NCBI RefSeq assembly: GCF_022430545.2
Contig: NZ_CP092488.2
Coordinates: 3,224,001-3,288,000 of the forward strand
Reading direction: 5' to 3'
DNA length: 64,000 nt
DNA from: Mycobacterium paraterrae
GTDB lineage: Bacteria > Actinomycetota > Actinomycetes > Mycobacteriales > Mycobacteriaceae
Shown here: positions 35,149-43,759 of the stretch, in pieces
Layout: the number at the start of each line of letters is the position of its first letter
Numbering within the stretch: the first letter of the stretch is position 1
Notes under the pieces: generated by a model
What the model was told of the DNA's origin: nothing
Database searches by the model: none
Seen by the model: only the letters and a program-made list of their open reading frames with translations
Position numbers and translations under genes: made by a program

Positions 35149-36732
35149 CTACCAGTCGCGGACGTCGTCGACGAGTCTGTCACGCAACGCGTCGGCGCGA
35201 GCGCGGTCGCCAGAGGTGGCCTCGATATAGAACTTCACCTTCGGTTCGGTGCCCGACGGCCGGACCACCACCCGGGCGGACGCGCCGGCGTCACCGCCGG
35301 TGAAGATCAGCGCATCGGTCCTCGGCATCAAGTCCGCTGTGGTGCAGGAGAATTCACCTAACCGGTCCGGTGGCGACGCGCGGAGCCGGCGCAGCAGTGC
35401 GGCGACCCCTGCGGCATCGGAGACCGGACGCGACACCGCGGCGCCGCTGTGCACCCCGAAGCGCCGGGCCAGGTCGTCGAGCGCGTCGAGCGGCGAGCGC
35501 TGCGCTTGTTTGAGGGTCGCGACCAATTCGCAGACCAGCACCGCGGCGCTGATGCCGTCCTTGTCACGAACCGCCTCCGGGTCGACGCAATGTCCGATGG
35601 CTTCCTCGTAGGCGTACACCAACCCGCTGCCGGGCAAGTCGGCGTCGGCCCGGGCCAACCACTTGAACCCGGTCAGGGTCTCGACGTGCCGGGCACCCCA
35701 GTGTGCGGCGATCGCGGCGAGCATCCTCGACGACACCACCGTGCTAGCCACCACGGCGTTGGCGGTCTGGGCGTGCGACAAAATGTAATCGCCTAGCAGC
35801 CAACCGGTTTCGTCTCCCGACAGCATCCGCCAACCGGTCGGCGTGGGCACTCCGACGGCACACCGGTCGGCGTCGGGATCGAGCGCGACGGCGACGTCGG
35901 CATCGACGTCGACGGCCAGCGCCAGCAACTCGTCGGTGGTCCCCGGCTCCTCGGGGTTGGGAAAAACGACCGTGGGGAAGTCTGGGTCGGGATCGTACTG
36001 GCTGGTGACGGTGTGCACGTCGACGAAGCCCGCGCGGCGAAGCGTTTCGACTGCCACCGCGCCGCCCACCCCATGCAGGGCCGTCAGCGCCACGCGGATC
36101 GGGACCGAGTTCGAGCGCCGCACTGCGGCGGCCCGCGTGATGTACTGCTCGACCAACGCTGAGCCGGACGGTTCGACCGGCACCCGATTGATCTCATCGG
36201 CGAATGGCGCTGCCGCGATGATCCTTTCGATTTCGCGGTCGGTGGGGGAGACGATTTGGATACCACCCTCCAAATAGACCTTGTAGCCGTTGTCGGCGGG
36301 CGGATTGTGCGAGGCGGTGATCTGAATACCGGCCGCCGCACCGACATGGCGGACGGCGAACGCGAGCACCGGCGTCGGCAGCGGCTGTGCCAGCAGCGTC
36401 ACCAGAAAGCCTTCGGCGGCAAGCACTTCGGCGGCCGCGGTGGCGAACGCAGCCGACCCGTGTCGGGCGTCGCGTCCTACGATCACGGTTGAGCCGGCCA
36501 GCCCGCGGTCGTCGAGAACCCGCGCCAGCGCCCACGTGGCGCGCAGCACCACCGCGAGGTTCATTGCGTCCGGGCCACCGCGCACCGGACCGCGCAGACC
36601 CGCGGTGCCGAACGACAGCGGCCGGGAAAAGCGCTGTGCGAGTTCATCTTCGGAGCAGTGGGCCAGCTCAGTCGCGGTCACCGGGTCGGGGTCGTGCGCT
36701 ATCCAGTCTGCTGGGTCGATGGCGCGGTTCAC
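35149..36732 (-). CDS. pmmB: Phosphomannomutase/phosphoglucomutase family enzyme
   Basis: Protein of 527 residues from GTG at 36732, which overlaps the deoD stop as GTGA. The frame is open further upstream through deoD and is rejected there. The catalytic phosphoserine is Ser141 in ITASHNPPADNGYKVY; the metal loop is ALDPDADRCAVG; the sugar loop is YAYEEAIGHCV, and the phosphate loop is VRPSGTEPKVKFY. It interconverts hexose or pentose 1- and 6(5)-phosphates. Coupling to purine nucleoside phosphorylase suggests handling of ribose-1-phosphate, as a phosphopentomutase, besides the assigned mannose role. Confidence 0.93.
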   Translation of the reverse strand: MNRAIDPADWIAHDPDPVTATELAHCSEDELAQRFSRPLSFGTAGLRGPVRGGPDAMNLAVVLRATWALARVLDDRGLAGSTVIVGRDARHGSAAFATAAAEVLAAEGFLVTLLAQPLPTPVLAFAVRHVGAAAGIQITASHNPPADNGYKVYLEGGIQIVSPTDREIERIIAAAPFADEINRVPVEPSGSALVEQYITRAAAVRRSNSVPIRVALTALHGVGGAVAVETLRRAGFVDVHTVTSQYDPDPDFPTVVFPNPEEPGTTDELLALAVDVDADVAVALDPDADRCAVGVPTPTGWRMLSGDETGWLLGDYILSHAQTANAVVASTVVSSRMLAAIAAHWGARHVETLTGFKWLARADADLPGSGLVYAYEEAIGHCVDPEAVRDKDGISAAVLVCELVATLKQAQRSPLDALDDLARRFGVHSGAAVSRPVSDAAGVAALLRRLRASPPDRLGEFSCTTADLMPRTDALIFTGGDAGASARVVVRPSGTEPKVKFYIEATSGDRARADALRDRLVDDVRDW

Positions 36733-37508
36733 AGCCGTGCGACTACGCCGGCCAACAGCGAACCCATCCGGGCCGCCGACGCGGCGCCGGTCTCGAGCAC
36801 CTCGACATGGCTGAGTGGCGCCCCGGTGATACCGGCCGCCATGTTGGTGACCAGCGAGACGCCGAGCACCTCGGCGCCCGCGGCTCTCGCCGCGATCGTC
36901 TCGTGCACCGTGGACATCCCGACCAGGTCGGCGCCCAGCGTGCGCAGCATCCGAATCTCGGCGGGCGTCTCGAAGTGGGGACCGGGCAACCCGGCGTAGA
37001 CGCCTTCGGCCAGCCCTGGATCGACCTCGCGAGCCAGCCTTCTGAGCCGCGCCGCGTACGCGTCGACCATGTCGACGAAGTGGGCGCCCACCAGCGGCGA
37101 CCGCGCGGTCAGGTTGAGGTGGTCGCTGATCAGCACCGGCTGGCCGACGGCGAAGTCTTCGCGCACAGCACCGGCGGCGTTGGTCAGCACCACGATGCGG
37201 GCGCCGGCCGCGCACGCCGTTCGCACGGGGTGCACCACGTGCTGCAGGTCGTGGCCCTCGTAGGCGTGCACACGCCCGGCCAGCACCAGGACGCGATGAC
37301 TGGCGATGCGTACCGAGATGACCTGGCCGGTGTGGCCGGCCGCCGACGGCGGGGTGAACCCGGGCACATCGGCCATCGGCAGGATCGCCGTCGGCTCGCC
37401 CAATGCGGACACCGCGGGCGACCAGCCGGAGCCCAGCACGATCGCTACGTCGTGGTCACCGATACCGATGCGGTCGGCGATGAACTGCGCTGCGGTTTCT
37501 GCGAGCAC
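36729..37508 (-). CDS. deoD: Purine nucleoside phosphorylase
   Basis: Protein of 259 residues from GTG at 37508 with GGGAG just before it. It splits inosine and guanosine with phosphate to the base and ribose-1-phosphate. It is the trimeric PNP type: VAIVLGSGWSPAVSAL, GRVHAYEGHDLQHVVHPVR, LTNAAGAV, GPHFETPAEIRML with the catalytic region, and VGMSTVHETIAARAAG ending in SLVTNMAAG. Although the mycobacterial symbol is deoD, the sequence is of the trimeric punA type, not the hexameric E. coli DeoD type. It is 11 nt downstream of marR and overlaps pmmB. Confidence 0.94.
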   Translation of the reverse strand: MLAETAAQFIADRIGIGDHDVAIVLGSGWSPAVSALGEPTAILPMADVPGFTPPSAAGHTGQVISVRIASHRVLVLAGRVHAYEGHDLQHVVHPVRTACAAGARIVVLTNAAGAVREDFAVGQPVLISDHLNLTARSPLVGAHFVDMVDAYAARLRRLAREVDPGLAEGVYAGLPGPHFETPAEIRMLRTLGADLVGMSTVHETIAARAAGAEVLGVSLVTNMAAGITGAPLSHVEVLETGAASAARMGSLLAGVVARL

Positions 37509-37519
37509 AAGCTCCCAGC

Positions 37520-37951
37520 CTAATCGGCACGACGCCGGCTGAGCTGATCCAGCACCCGCAGAAAGACGTCGCGGTCGTAAGCGGGAATCTGTCTCAGCCA
37601 CTGCTCCTCGCCGCGCTGGATGTCGGCCTGCGCCGCATCCTTGACGGCGCGGCCGGCTTCGGTGATCGCCAGCAAGCGGGCCCGGCGGTCGTCGGGATCG
37701 GGCGTCCGCTCGATGAAACCATGCGCTTGTAATTCGTCGAGCGTCGGAATGATGCGTGTCTTGTCGGCGCCGATCGCGTCTGCGAGGGCGGCCTGGGTCC
37801 GAATCGGGGAGCGGTCCAAGGCAAGCAGAACGACGTAGCCCCACATCGACAGGCCGTGCTCGGCCAGCACCGGCATCTCAGCCGCGACCGCCTGGCGTCC
37901 GAGTTCGGCCAGCATCTCCGCGAGGTCTCGACGTTTTGCCTTGCGCACCAC
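37520..37951 (-). CDS. MarR family transcriptional regulator
   Basis: Protein of 143 residues starting with GTG at 37951 (a second GTG follows at once). The winged helix runs LSMWGYVVLLALDRSP, TQAALADAIGADKTRIIPTLDELQAHG as helix-turn-helix, and the wing RTPDPDDRRARLLAITEAG. A -10 box TATCAT ends 6 nt before the start, so the mRNA is probably leaderless. It probably controls the divergent TIGR03086 gene and itself through the 15-bp direct repeats in the shared promoter. Because deoD and pmmB follow within 11 nt, they may be under the same control. Confidence 0.88.
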   Translation of the reverse strand: MVRKAKRRDLAEMLAELGRQAVAAEMPVLAEHGLSMWGYVVLLALDRSPIRTQAALADAIGADKTRIIPTLDELQAHGFIERTPDPDDRRARLLAITEAGRAVKDAAQADIQRGEEQWLRQIPAYDRDVFLRVLDQLSRRRAD

Positions 37952-37957
37952 CCCGTG

Positions 37958-38010
37958 ATGATAAAGGTGGACATATAGTAAGCAAACGCATACGATAAGC
38001 GAATGCATAC
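37958..38010. promoter_or_regulatory. Divergent promoters with MarR-type direct repeats
   Basis: Forward promoter: TGGACA (37968-37973), 17-bp spacer, TACGAT (37991-37996), then 6 nt to the ATG at 38003. Reverse promoter: TTTGCT (37986-37981), 17 bp, TATCAT (37963-37958), 6 nt to the GTG at 37951. Overlaid are two direct repeats of TAAGCRAAYGCATAC at 37979-37993 and 37996-38010, 17 bp apart. A protein bound there would block both promoters. Confidence 0.65.
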
Positions 38011-38638
38011 TAATCAAGACCTTCGACCATTGCATCGAATCGCAGTGCTGGCGTCCGTCGACGTCGTCTCGACCGTCACCGTCGACGATCTGTCCAAAAC
38101 CACGCCGTGCGCCGGCTGGAACCTCGCCGACCTGCTCACGCACATGACCGTCCAGCACCGCGGGTTTGCCGCAGCCGCTCGGGGCGGCGGCGACCGGGCG
38201 GTGTGGCAGACCGGAACGGTTGGCGACGCGGTGGCGGCCGACCCGGCCGGCACCTATGCTGCCGCCGCGTCCGACGTCATCGAGGCCTTCGCGGGTCCCG
38301 ACGTGCTCGACGCGCCGTTCGTCCTGCCGGAGCTCGGCGGCGACGCGGCCTTCCCTGGTGCGATGGCGATCGGATTCCACTACATCGACTACGTGGTGCA
38401 CGGCTGGGACGTCGCCCGCACGGTCGGCCGCCCGTTCGAGCTTCCCGCCGACGTGCTGGCCGGGGCGGTGCCGTTGGCGCTCCTCGTACCCGACGGCGAC
38501 TTCCGGGCCGTCGACAATGCGCCGTTCGGGCCGGCGATTTCGACCCACACGCCGACCGACGACCTCGACCGCATCCTCGCTCATCTCGGCCGCTCACCGC
38601 AGTGGCAGCCCCCCGTGCTGACGGTCGACCGCCACTAG
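38003..38638 (+). CDS. TIGR03086 family metal-binding protein (DinB-like)
   Basis: Protein of 211 residues. The N-terminal four-helix DinB/maleylpyruvate-isomerase-like domain shows TPCAGWNLADLLTHMTVQHRG and, later, GFHYIDYVVHGWDVAR. The histidines of THMTVQHRG and the HxxD of HYIDYVVHGWD are the probable metal ligands. Members are thought to be thiol (mycothiol)-dependent enzymes, but substrates are unknown. The start codon lies within the second operator repeat and 6 nt after a -10 box, so the transcript is leaderless and probably repressed by the divergent MarR protein. Confidence 0.85.
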   Translation: MHTNQDLRPLHRIAVLASVDVVSTVTVDDLSKTTPCAGWNLADLLTHMTVQHRGFAAAARGGGDRAVWQTGTVGDAVAADPAGTYAAAASDVIEAFAGPDVLDAPFVLPELGGDAAFPGAMAIGFHYIDYVVHGWDVARTVGRPFELPADVLAGAVPLALLVPDGDFRAVDNAPFGPAISTHTPTDDLDRILAHLGRSPQWQPPVLTVDRH

Positions 38639-38679
38639 TCGTTGTGCCCGCCGGGGCGCGGCGGTGAGATACTGCGACG

Positions 38680-39864
38680 ATGTCCTCCACCCCGGCGCTG
38701 GATCGCGTCGACGACACGGTCCGGCGCCGAAGCACCGACCTCGTCGCGCTGTCGCACGCGATTCACGCCGAGCCGGAGTTGGCGTTCGACGAGCACCGCA
38801 GCTGCGCAAAGGCGCAAACCCTGGTCGCCGAACGAGGTTTCGAGGTCACCCGCGCCGCCGGTGGACTGGATACCGCATTTCGGGCCGACTACGGCAGCGG
38901 GCCGCTCACCGTCGGTATCTGCGCCGAGTACGACGCGCTGCCTGAGATCGGCCACGCGTGCGGCCACAACATCATCGCGGCGTCGGCGGTGGGCGCCGCG
39001 CTGGCGCTGGCCGACGTGGCCGACGAGCTGGGTCTGCGGGTGTCGCTGCTGGGCACTCCCGCCGAAGAGTTCGGAGGCGGGAAAGTACTGATGCTCGACG
39101 CCGGGGTCTTCGACGACCTGGCGGTCTCGGTGATGGTGCACCCGGGTCCGGTGGACATCGCAGCGGCCCGATCCCTGACGCTGTCGGCCATCCGGGTGAC
39201 CTACCACGGAAAAGAGTCCCACGCGTCGGCCGCGCCGTTCCTGGGCATCAACGCCGCCGACGCGATAACGGTGGCACAGGTAGCGGTCGGGTTGCTGCGC
39301 CAGCAATTGGCTCCTGGCCAGCAGCTCCATGGCATCGTCACCCGCGGCGGGCAGGTCGCCAATGTCATTCCAGCGCATACCGAGCTGCAGTACACGATGC
39401 GCGCCACCGACGCGTCATCGCTGGCCGATCTCGAAGCCAAGGCGAGCAATTGCTTCCTGGCCGGCGCGGTGGCCACCGGCTGTGACTACGACATCGCGCA
39501 GACCGAGCCGGTGTACGACGCGCTCAACCCCGACTCCTGGCTGGCCGAAACCGTGCGGGCGGAGATGAGCCAGCTCGGGCGATCGCCGATCCCGAAGGAA
39601 TACGAGGCGGCGGTACCGCTGGGCAGTACCGACATGGGCAACGTCACCCAGCGGCTGCCCGGCATCCACCCGATGGTCGGCGTCGACGCCGGCGGCGCGT
39701 CGCTTCATCAGCCCGACTTCACCGCGGCGGCGATCACGCCCAGCGCCGACAACGCCGTCATCGACGGCGCGATCATGTTGGCACGCACCATTGTTCGCCT
39801 CGCCGAGACCCCGGATCAGCGCGATCGGGTGCTGGCGGCGCACGCCAGGCGGGCGTCTTCATGA
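38680..39864 (+). CDS. amiB1: M20 family amidohydrolase
   Basis: Protein of 394 residues. A zinc-dependent M20D peptidase/amidohydrolase: ALSHAIHAEPELAFDEHRS at the start, EIGHACGHNIIAA with metal-binding Cys and His, LLGTPAEEFGGGKV with Glu ligands, and a late STDMGNVTQRLPGIHPMV. A lid (dimerisation) domain occupies about residues 180-290. It hydrolyses an N-acyl or amide bond; p-aminobenzoyl-glutamate hydrolase-like enzymes are close in pattern, and the true substrate is unknown. Its stop overlaps the next gene as ATGA. Equivalent to Rv3306c by order. Confidence 0.91.
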   Translation: MSSTPALDRVDDTVRRRSTDLVALSHAIHAEPELAFDEHRSCAKAQTLVAERGFEVTRAAGGLDTAFRADYGSGPLTVGICAEYDALPEIGHACGHNIIAASAVGAALALADVADELGLRVSLLGTPAEEFGGGKVLMLDAGVFDDLAVSVMVHPGPVDIAAARSLTLSAIRVTYHGKESHASAAPFLGINAADAITVAQVAVGLLRQQLAPGQQLHGIVTRGGQVANVIPAHTELQYTMRATDASSLADLEAKASNCFLAGAVATGCDYDIAQTEPVYDALNPDSWLAETVRAEMSQLGRSPIPKEYEAAVPLGSTDMGNVTQRLPGIHPMVGVDAGGASLHQPDFTAAAITPSADNAVIDGAIMLARTIVRLAETPDQRDRVLAAHARRASS

Positions 39865-41033
39865 GCCTTTCCGACGTCGCCGCCGCGTGGCTGGCCGCGC
39901 ACTACGACGAGCTGGTCGACTGGCGGCGCCACATCCACCGCTATCCAGAACTCGGCCGCCAGGAATTCGTCACCACGCAGTTCGTCGCCGAGCGGCTGGC
40001 CGAGGCAGGGCTCAATCCGAAGGTGTTGCCCGGCGGCACCGGGCTGACCTGCGACCTAGGGCCCGAAGGGGAGCCACGAGTCGCGCTGCGCGCCGACATG
40101 GACGCGCTGCCGATGGCCGAGCGGACCGGCGCGCCCTACACCTCGACGATGCCCAACGCCGCTCACGCGTGTGGACATGACGGGCACACCGCGATCCTGC
40201 TCGGCACCGCGCTGGCCTTGGCCGCCGCGCCGGAGCTGCCGGTCGGAGTGCGGCTGATCTTCCAGCCTGCCGAGGAGCTGATGCCCGGCGGCGCGATCGA
40301 CACGATAGCGGCCGGGGCGATGTCGGGCGTCGGCCGCATCTTTGCGCTGCACTGCGACCCCCGATTGGCCGTCGGAAAGGTTGCGGTGAAGCCGGGCCCG
40401 ATCACCTCGGCCGCCGACATGCTTCAGATCAGCCTGACGTCGCCGGGGGGACACACCTCGCGGCCACACCTGACCGGCGACCTGGTCTACGGACTGGGAA
40501 CGCTGATCACCGGATTGCCTGGTGTGCTCTCCCGTCGCATCGATCCGCGCCACAGCACCGTCATGGTGTGGGGGGCGGTCAATGCGGGCGTGGCGGCGAA
40601 CGCCATTCCGCAGAGCGGCACGCTCGAGGGCACGGTCCGCACCGCCAGCCGTGAGGCGTGGCTGGACATGGAAGACGTCGTGCGCGAGACGGTCTCGGCG
40701 TTGCTGTCTCCGCTGCACATCGAGCACACTGTGCAGTATCACCGCGGGGTGCCGCCGGTGGTCAACGAAGAGGTGTCGACGCGGATCATCACCCACGCCA
40801 TCGAGGCGATCGGACCGGACGCGCTGGCCGACACCAAGCAGTCCGGCGGCGGCGAGGACTTCTCCTGGTATCTCGAGGAAGTGCCGGGCGCCATGGCCCG
40901 CCTCGGCGTGTGGTCCGGTCATGGCCCACAGCTGGACCTCCATCAGCCGAACTTCGACCTCGACGAGCGCGCACTGGGAATCGGAGTGCGTTTGATGGTC
41001 AACATCATCGAACAGTCCGCCGCCCACGCCTAG
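39861..41033 (+). CDS. amiA1: M20 family N-acyl amino acid amidohydrolase
   Basis: Protein of 390 residues overlapping the previous gene by 4 nt. It is of the same M20D family but the hippurate/acetylated amino acid hydrolase branch: WRRHIHRYPELGRQEF, ALRADMDALPM, NAAHACGHDGHTAILLG (Cys and His ligands), FQPAEELMPGGA (Glu ligands), and a late SGGGEDFSWYLEEVPG. It probably releases amino acids from N-acyl forms. Two adjacent paralogues suggest action on related substrates or a heteromeric enzyme. Equivalent to Rv3305c. Confidence 0.92.
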   Translation: MSLSDVAAAWLAAHYDELVDWRRHIHRYPELGRQEFVTTQFVAERLAEAGLNPKVLPGGTGLTCDLGPEGEPRVALRADMDALPMAERTGAPYTSTMPNAAHACGHDGHTAILLGTALALAAAPELPVGVRLIFQPAEELMPGGAIDTIAAGAMSGVGRIFALHCDPRLAVGKVAVKPGPITSAADMLQISLTSPGGHTSRPHLTGDLVYGLGTLITGLPGVLSRRIDPRHSTVMVWGAVNAGVAANAIPQSGTLEGTVRTASREAWLDMEDVVRETVSALLSPLHIEHTVQYHRGVPPVVNEEVSTRIITHAIEAIGPDALADTKQSGGGEDFSWYLEEVPGAMARLGVWSGHGPQLDLHQPNFDLDERALGIGVRLMVNIIEQSAAHA

Positions 41034-41126
41034 GGCGTCGACACTGTGTAGTGGCACAGTTTCCGACTGGAAACGATGTCGCCCGCAACACTGAGGTGCC
41101 GCGCACAAGGCTGCAATGATTCCGGG

Positions 41127-42740
41127 ATGGCAACGCAATCCACTGTTTGGGATGTCACCTACGACCTGCTGCGCACGCTGGGGCTGACCACGGTCTTCGG
41201 CAATCCGGGGTCGACCGAGCAGACGTTCCTCAAAAATTTTCCGGACGACTTCACTTACGTCCTTGGCCTGCAAGAAGCTTCGGTTCTCGCGATGGCCGAC
41301 GGCTTCGCCCAGTCCACCGGCAAGCCGACGCTGGTCAACCTGCACACCGCCGCCGGTACCGGCAACGCGATGGGAAGTCTCGTCGCCGCCTACAAGAGCA
41401 ACACCCCGCTGATCGTCACCGCGGGACAGCAGACGCGTGAAATGTCGCTGTGTGAGCCATACCTGACCAACACCGGGGCAACGCAGCTACCCCTGCCGTG
41501 GGTCAAGTGGTCCTACGAACCGGCGCGGGCGCAGGACGTGCCCGCGGCGTTCATGCGCGCCTACACGGTCGCCTTACAACCCCCGGCCGGCCCGGTGTAT
41601 CTGTCGATCCCACTGGACGATTGGGAGAAGCCGGCACTCGGACCCGCAGTCGTTCGCACGGCAACCAATCGCTGCGCACCTGACGCCGACCGCCTGCACA
41701 GCTTCGCCGAACGGATAAATCGGGCGCGGCGGCCGCTGCTGGTCATCGGTCCGGAGGTCGACCGGGCCGACGCTTGGGACGCGGGCGTGCAATTCGCGGA
41801 GGCGGTGCACGCGCCGGTCTACGGGAGTGCGCTCACCGATCGGGCCGGCTTCCCCGAGGATCACCCGCTCTGGCAGGGCCTGCTGCCGATGACGATCGCC
41901 GAAGTGGCCGAGGTACTCCGCGGTCACGATCTGGTGATTGTCGTTGGTGCACAAGTCTTTCGGTACTACCCGTACGTGGCCGGCGAATATCTGCCGGAGG
42001 GCAGCGAGCTGTTGCACATCACCAACGACCCGTTCCTGGCCGGCGCGGCGCCGGTCGGCGACAGCCTGCTCAGCGACACGCTGCTGGCCCTGCGGGAGTT
42101 GACGCCGCTGCTCGAATCCAAGCCCGACCGGCCGACACCCACGCCGCTGGACCGCAGCCCCGCCACCGGCGAGGCCGCGAGCGCCCCGCTGACGCCGCAT
42201 CAGGTCTACTCCACGTTGAGCGCCCTGAAGCCGCCATCGGCCGCCCTGGCGAACGAATCGACGTCCACCATGGCCGAGCAGCAGCGCTGGTTGCCGGCCG
42301 TCCGGCCGCGGTCGTTCTTCGCGACCGGGAGCGGTGGCATCGGCTGGGGTGTGCCCGGCGCCGTCGGGGTTGCGCTCGGCGATCGGGCCGTCGGGCGCAA
42401 GCGCCACGTGGTGGCGACGATCGGAGACGGCTCGTTCCAGTATTCGATCCAGGCCATCTGGACCGCCGCGCAGCACAAGCTGCCGATCGTGTTCGTCGTG
42501 ATGCGCAACGGTGAGTACGCCGTGTTGAAATCCTTTGCACTGCTGGAGAAGACGCCCAACGTGCCTGGACTGGACCTGCCCGGGCTGGACATCGAATCTC
42601 TCGCGGTCGGGTTCGGTTGTCGGGCCGTCACGGTCGACGGCACCGAGCATCTGGCCAAGGAGTTCGAAGCCGCATTGGGTGTCGAGGGGCCGACCGTGAT
42701 CGTCGTGCCCACCACGCCCCAGGTCGCCCACCTAGGCTGA
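41127..42740 (+). CDS. Thiamine-diphosphate 2-oxo acid decarboxylase (benzoylformate decarboxylase-like)
   Basis: Protein of 537 residues from ATG at 41127 (MATQSTVWDVTYDLLRTLGL). It follows the Pseudomonas benzoylformate decarboxylase along its length: GNPGSTE with Ser29, the cofactor-activating Glu50 in LGLQEAS, His73 in NLHTAAGTGNAMGS, VKWSYEPA, NESTSTMAEQQ, and the Mg-ThDP motif GDGSFQYS. The second catalytic histidine of that enzyme (His281 in FRYHQY) is Tyr281 here (FRYYPY), so the rate or substrate may differ. The decarboxylase branch fits better than acetolactate synthase. It is followed by the broken qor gene and pucR. This module is absent from the corresponding M. tuberculosis site. 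Confidence 0.85.
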   Translation: MATQSTVWDVTYDLLRTLGLTTVFGNPGSTEQTFLKNFPDDFTYVLGLQEASVLAMADGFAQSTGKPTLVNLHTAAGTGNAMGSLVAAYKSNTPLIVTAGQQTREMSLCEPYLTNTGATQLPLPWVKWSYEPARAQDVPAAFMRAYTVALQPPAGPVYLSIPLDDWEKPALGPAVVRTATNRCAPDADRLHSFAERINRARRPLLVIGPEVDRADAWDAGVQFAEAVHAPVYGSALTDRAGFPEDHPLWQGLLPMTIAEVAEVLRGHDLVIVVGAQVFRYYPYVAGEYLPEGSELLHITNDPFLAGAAPVGDSLLSDTLLALRELTPLLESKPDRPTPTPLDRSPATGEAASAPLTPHQVYSTLSALKPPSAALANESTSTMAEQQRWLPAVRPRSFFATGSGGIGWGVPGAVGVALGDRAVGRKRHVVATIGDGSFQYSIQAIWTAAQHKLPIVFVVMRNGEYAVLKSFALLEKTPNVPGLDLPGLDIESLAVGFGCRAVTVDGTEHLAKEFEAALGVEGPTVIVVPTTPQVAHLG

Positions 42741-42742
42741 CC

Positions 42743-43736
42743 GTGCGCGCCATCGAGGTGTCGAAGCACGGCGGCCCCGAAGTCCTCGCCACCGTCGACC
42801 GCCCCGTGCCCGAACCCGGGCCCGATCAAGTGTTGATCCAGGCCGAGGCCATCGGCGTCAATTTCATCGACACCTATTTCCGGACCGGGCTCTACTCTCG
42901 TCCGCTGCCCTTTATCGTCGGCAGCGAGGTCTGCGGCACCGTCGCCGCAGTGGGTGACGGCGTGACCCGACTGGCGATGGGCGACCGGGTTGCGACCTCG
43001 GACGCGATGGGTGCCTATGCCGAATTCACAGTGGCGGCGGCCGATCTGGTCACCCCGGTACCGGCCGGCATCACCCCGGAGGTCGCCGCGTCGTCGTTGC
43101 TCAAGGGGCACACCGCGCATCTCTTGATCAAGCGCGCATCTCTTGATCAAGTCGGTGTATCCGGTCCGCACGGGCGACACCGTGCTGTTGCATGCCGGCG
43201 CCGGGGGAGTCGGGCTGATCCTGACCCAGTGGGCGACCAGCCTGGGCGCCCGTGTGGTCACCACCGTCTCGACTCCTGAGAAGGCGACACTGTCACGTCA
43301 GGCCGGGGCGGTCGAGGTGCTCGACTATCCCGACAATCCCACCGATTTCGGCCGCACGATTCGCTCGCTGACCGATGGGCACGGTGTCGCGGCGGTTTAC
43401 GACGGGGTTGGAAAGTCGACGTTCGATGCCAGCCTGGCCAGCTTGGCCGTTCGAGGCACGCTGGCACTCTACGGGGCCTCGAGCGGACCCGTCCCACCGG
43501 TCGATCCGCAGCGACTCAACGCGGCAGGTTCGGTGTATCTGACCCGGCCCATGCGAACGCACTTCAACCGTGACTACGACGAATTCGCTTGGCGCTCAGC
43601 GGAGTTGTTCGACGCGATCAGGAACGGAACAGTCACAGTGACGACCGGCACGACGTACCCGCTGGCTGAAGCGGCCCGAGCGCACCGCGACCTCGAGGGA
43701 CGCAAGACGCACGGCTCCACCGTGCTTATTCCCTGA
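42743..43736 (+). pseudogene. Quinone oxidoreductase (MDR family), frameshifted
   Basis: GTG start 2 nt after the decarboxylase stop. The first 137 codons encode a GroES-like domain of an NADPH:quinone reductase (GVNFIDTYFRTGLYSRPLPF, GSEVCGTVAAVGDGV, SSLLKGHTAHLLIK). The next part, in another frame from about 43150, encodes the nucleotide-binding domain (VRTGDTVLLHAGAGGVGLIL, YDGVGKSTFD, THFNRDYDEFAWR). The break is an exact 19-bp tandem duplication at 43114-43151. Removing one copy restores HLLIKSVYPVRTGDTVLLHA and one continuous protein of about 324 residues. It is a recent loss, a slippage variant, or an assembly error. Confidence 0.9.
43114..43151 (+). repeat. 19-bp exact tandem duplication inside qor
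   Basis: CGCGCATCTCTTGATCAAG occurs at 43114-43132 and again at 43133-43151 without a gap. Because 19 is not a multiple of 3, it shifts the frame of the quinone oxidoreductase gene. Confidence 0.98.
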
Positions 43737-43747
43737 TCGGCGGCGAC

Positions 43748-43753
43748 TACGCT
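43748..43753 (+). promoter_or_regulatory. Putative -10 box of pucR
   Basis: TACGCT ends 6 nt before the ATG at 43760, consistent with a leaderless transcript starting after the qor pseudogene. Confidence 0.45.
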
Positions 43754-43759
43754 GCCGGT

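Noticed and set aside
36733..37215. Upstream extension of the pmmB frame
   Set aside because: It is antisense-free but out of frame with deoD, has shadow composition, and the GTGA overlap gives the natural start.
43114..43151. Programmed frameshift in the quinone oxidoreductase
   Set aside because: There is no slippery heptamer or stimulatory structure; a 19-bp exact duplication explains the shift fully.
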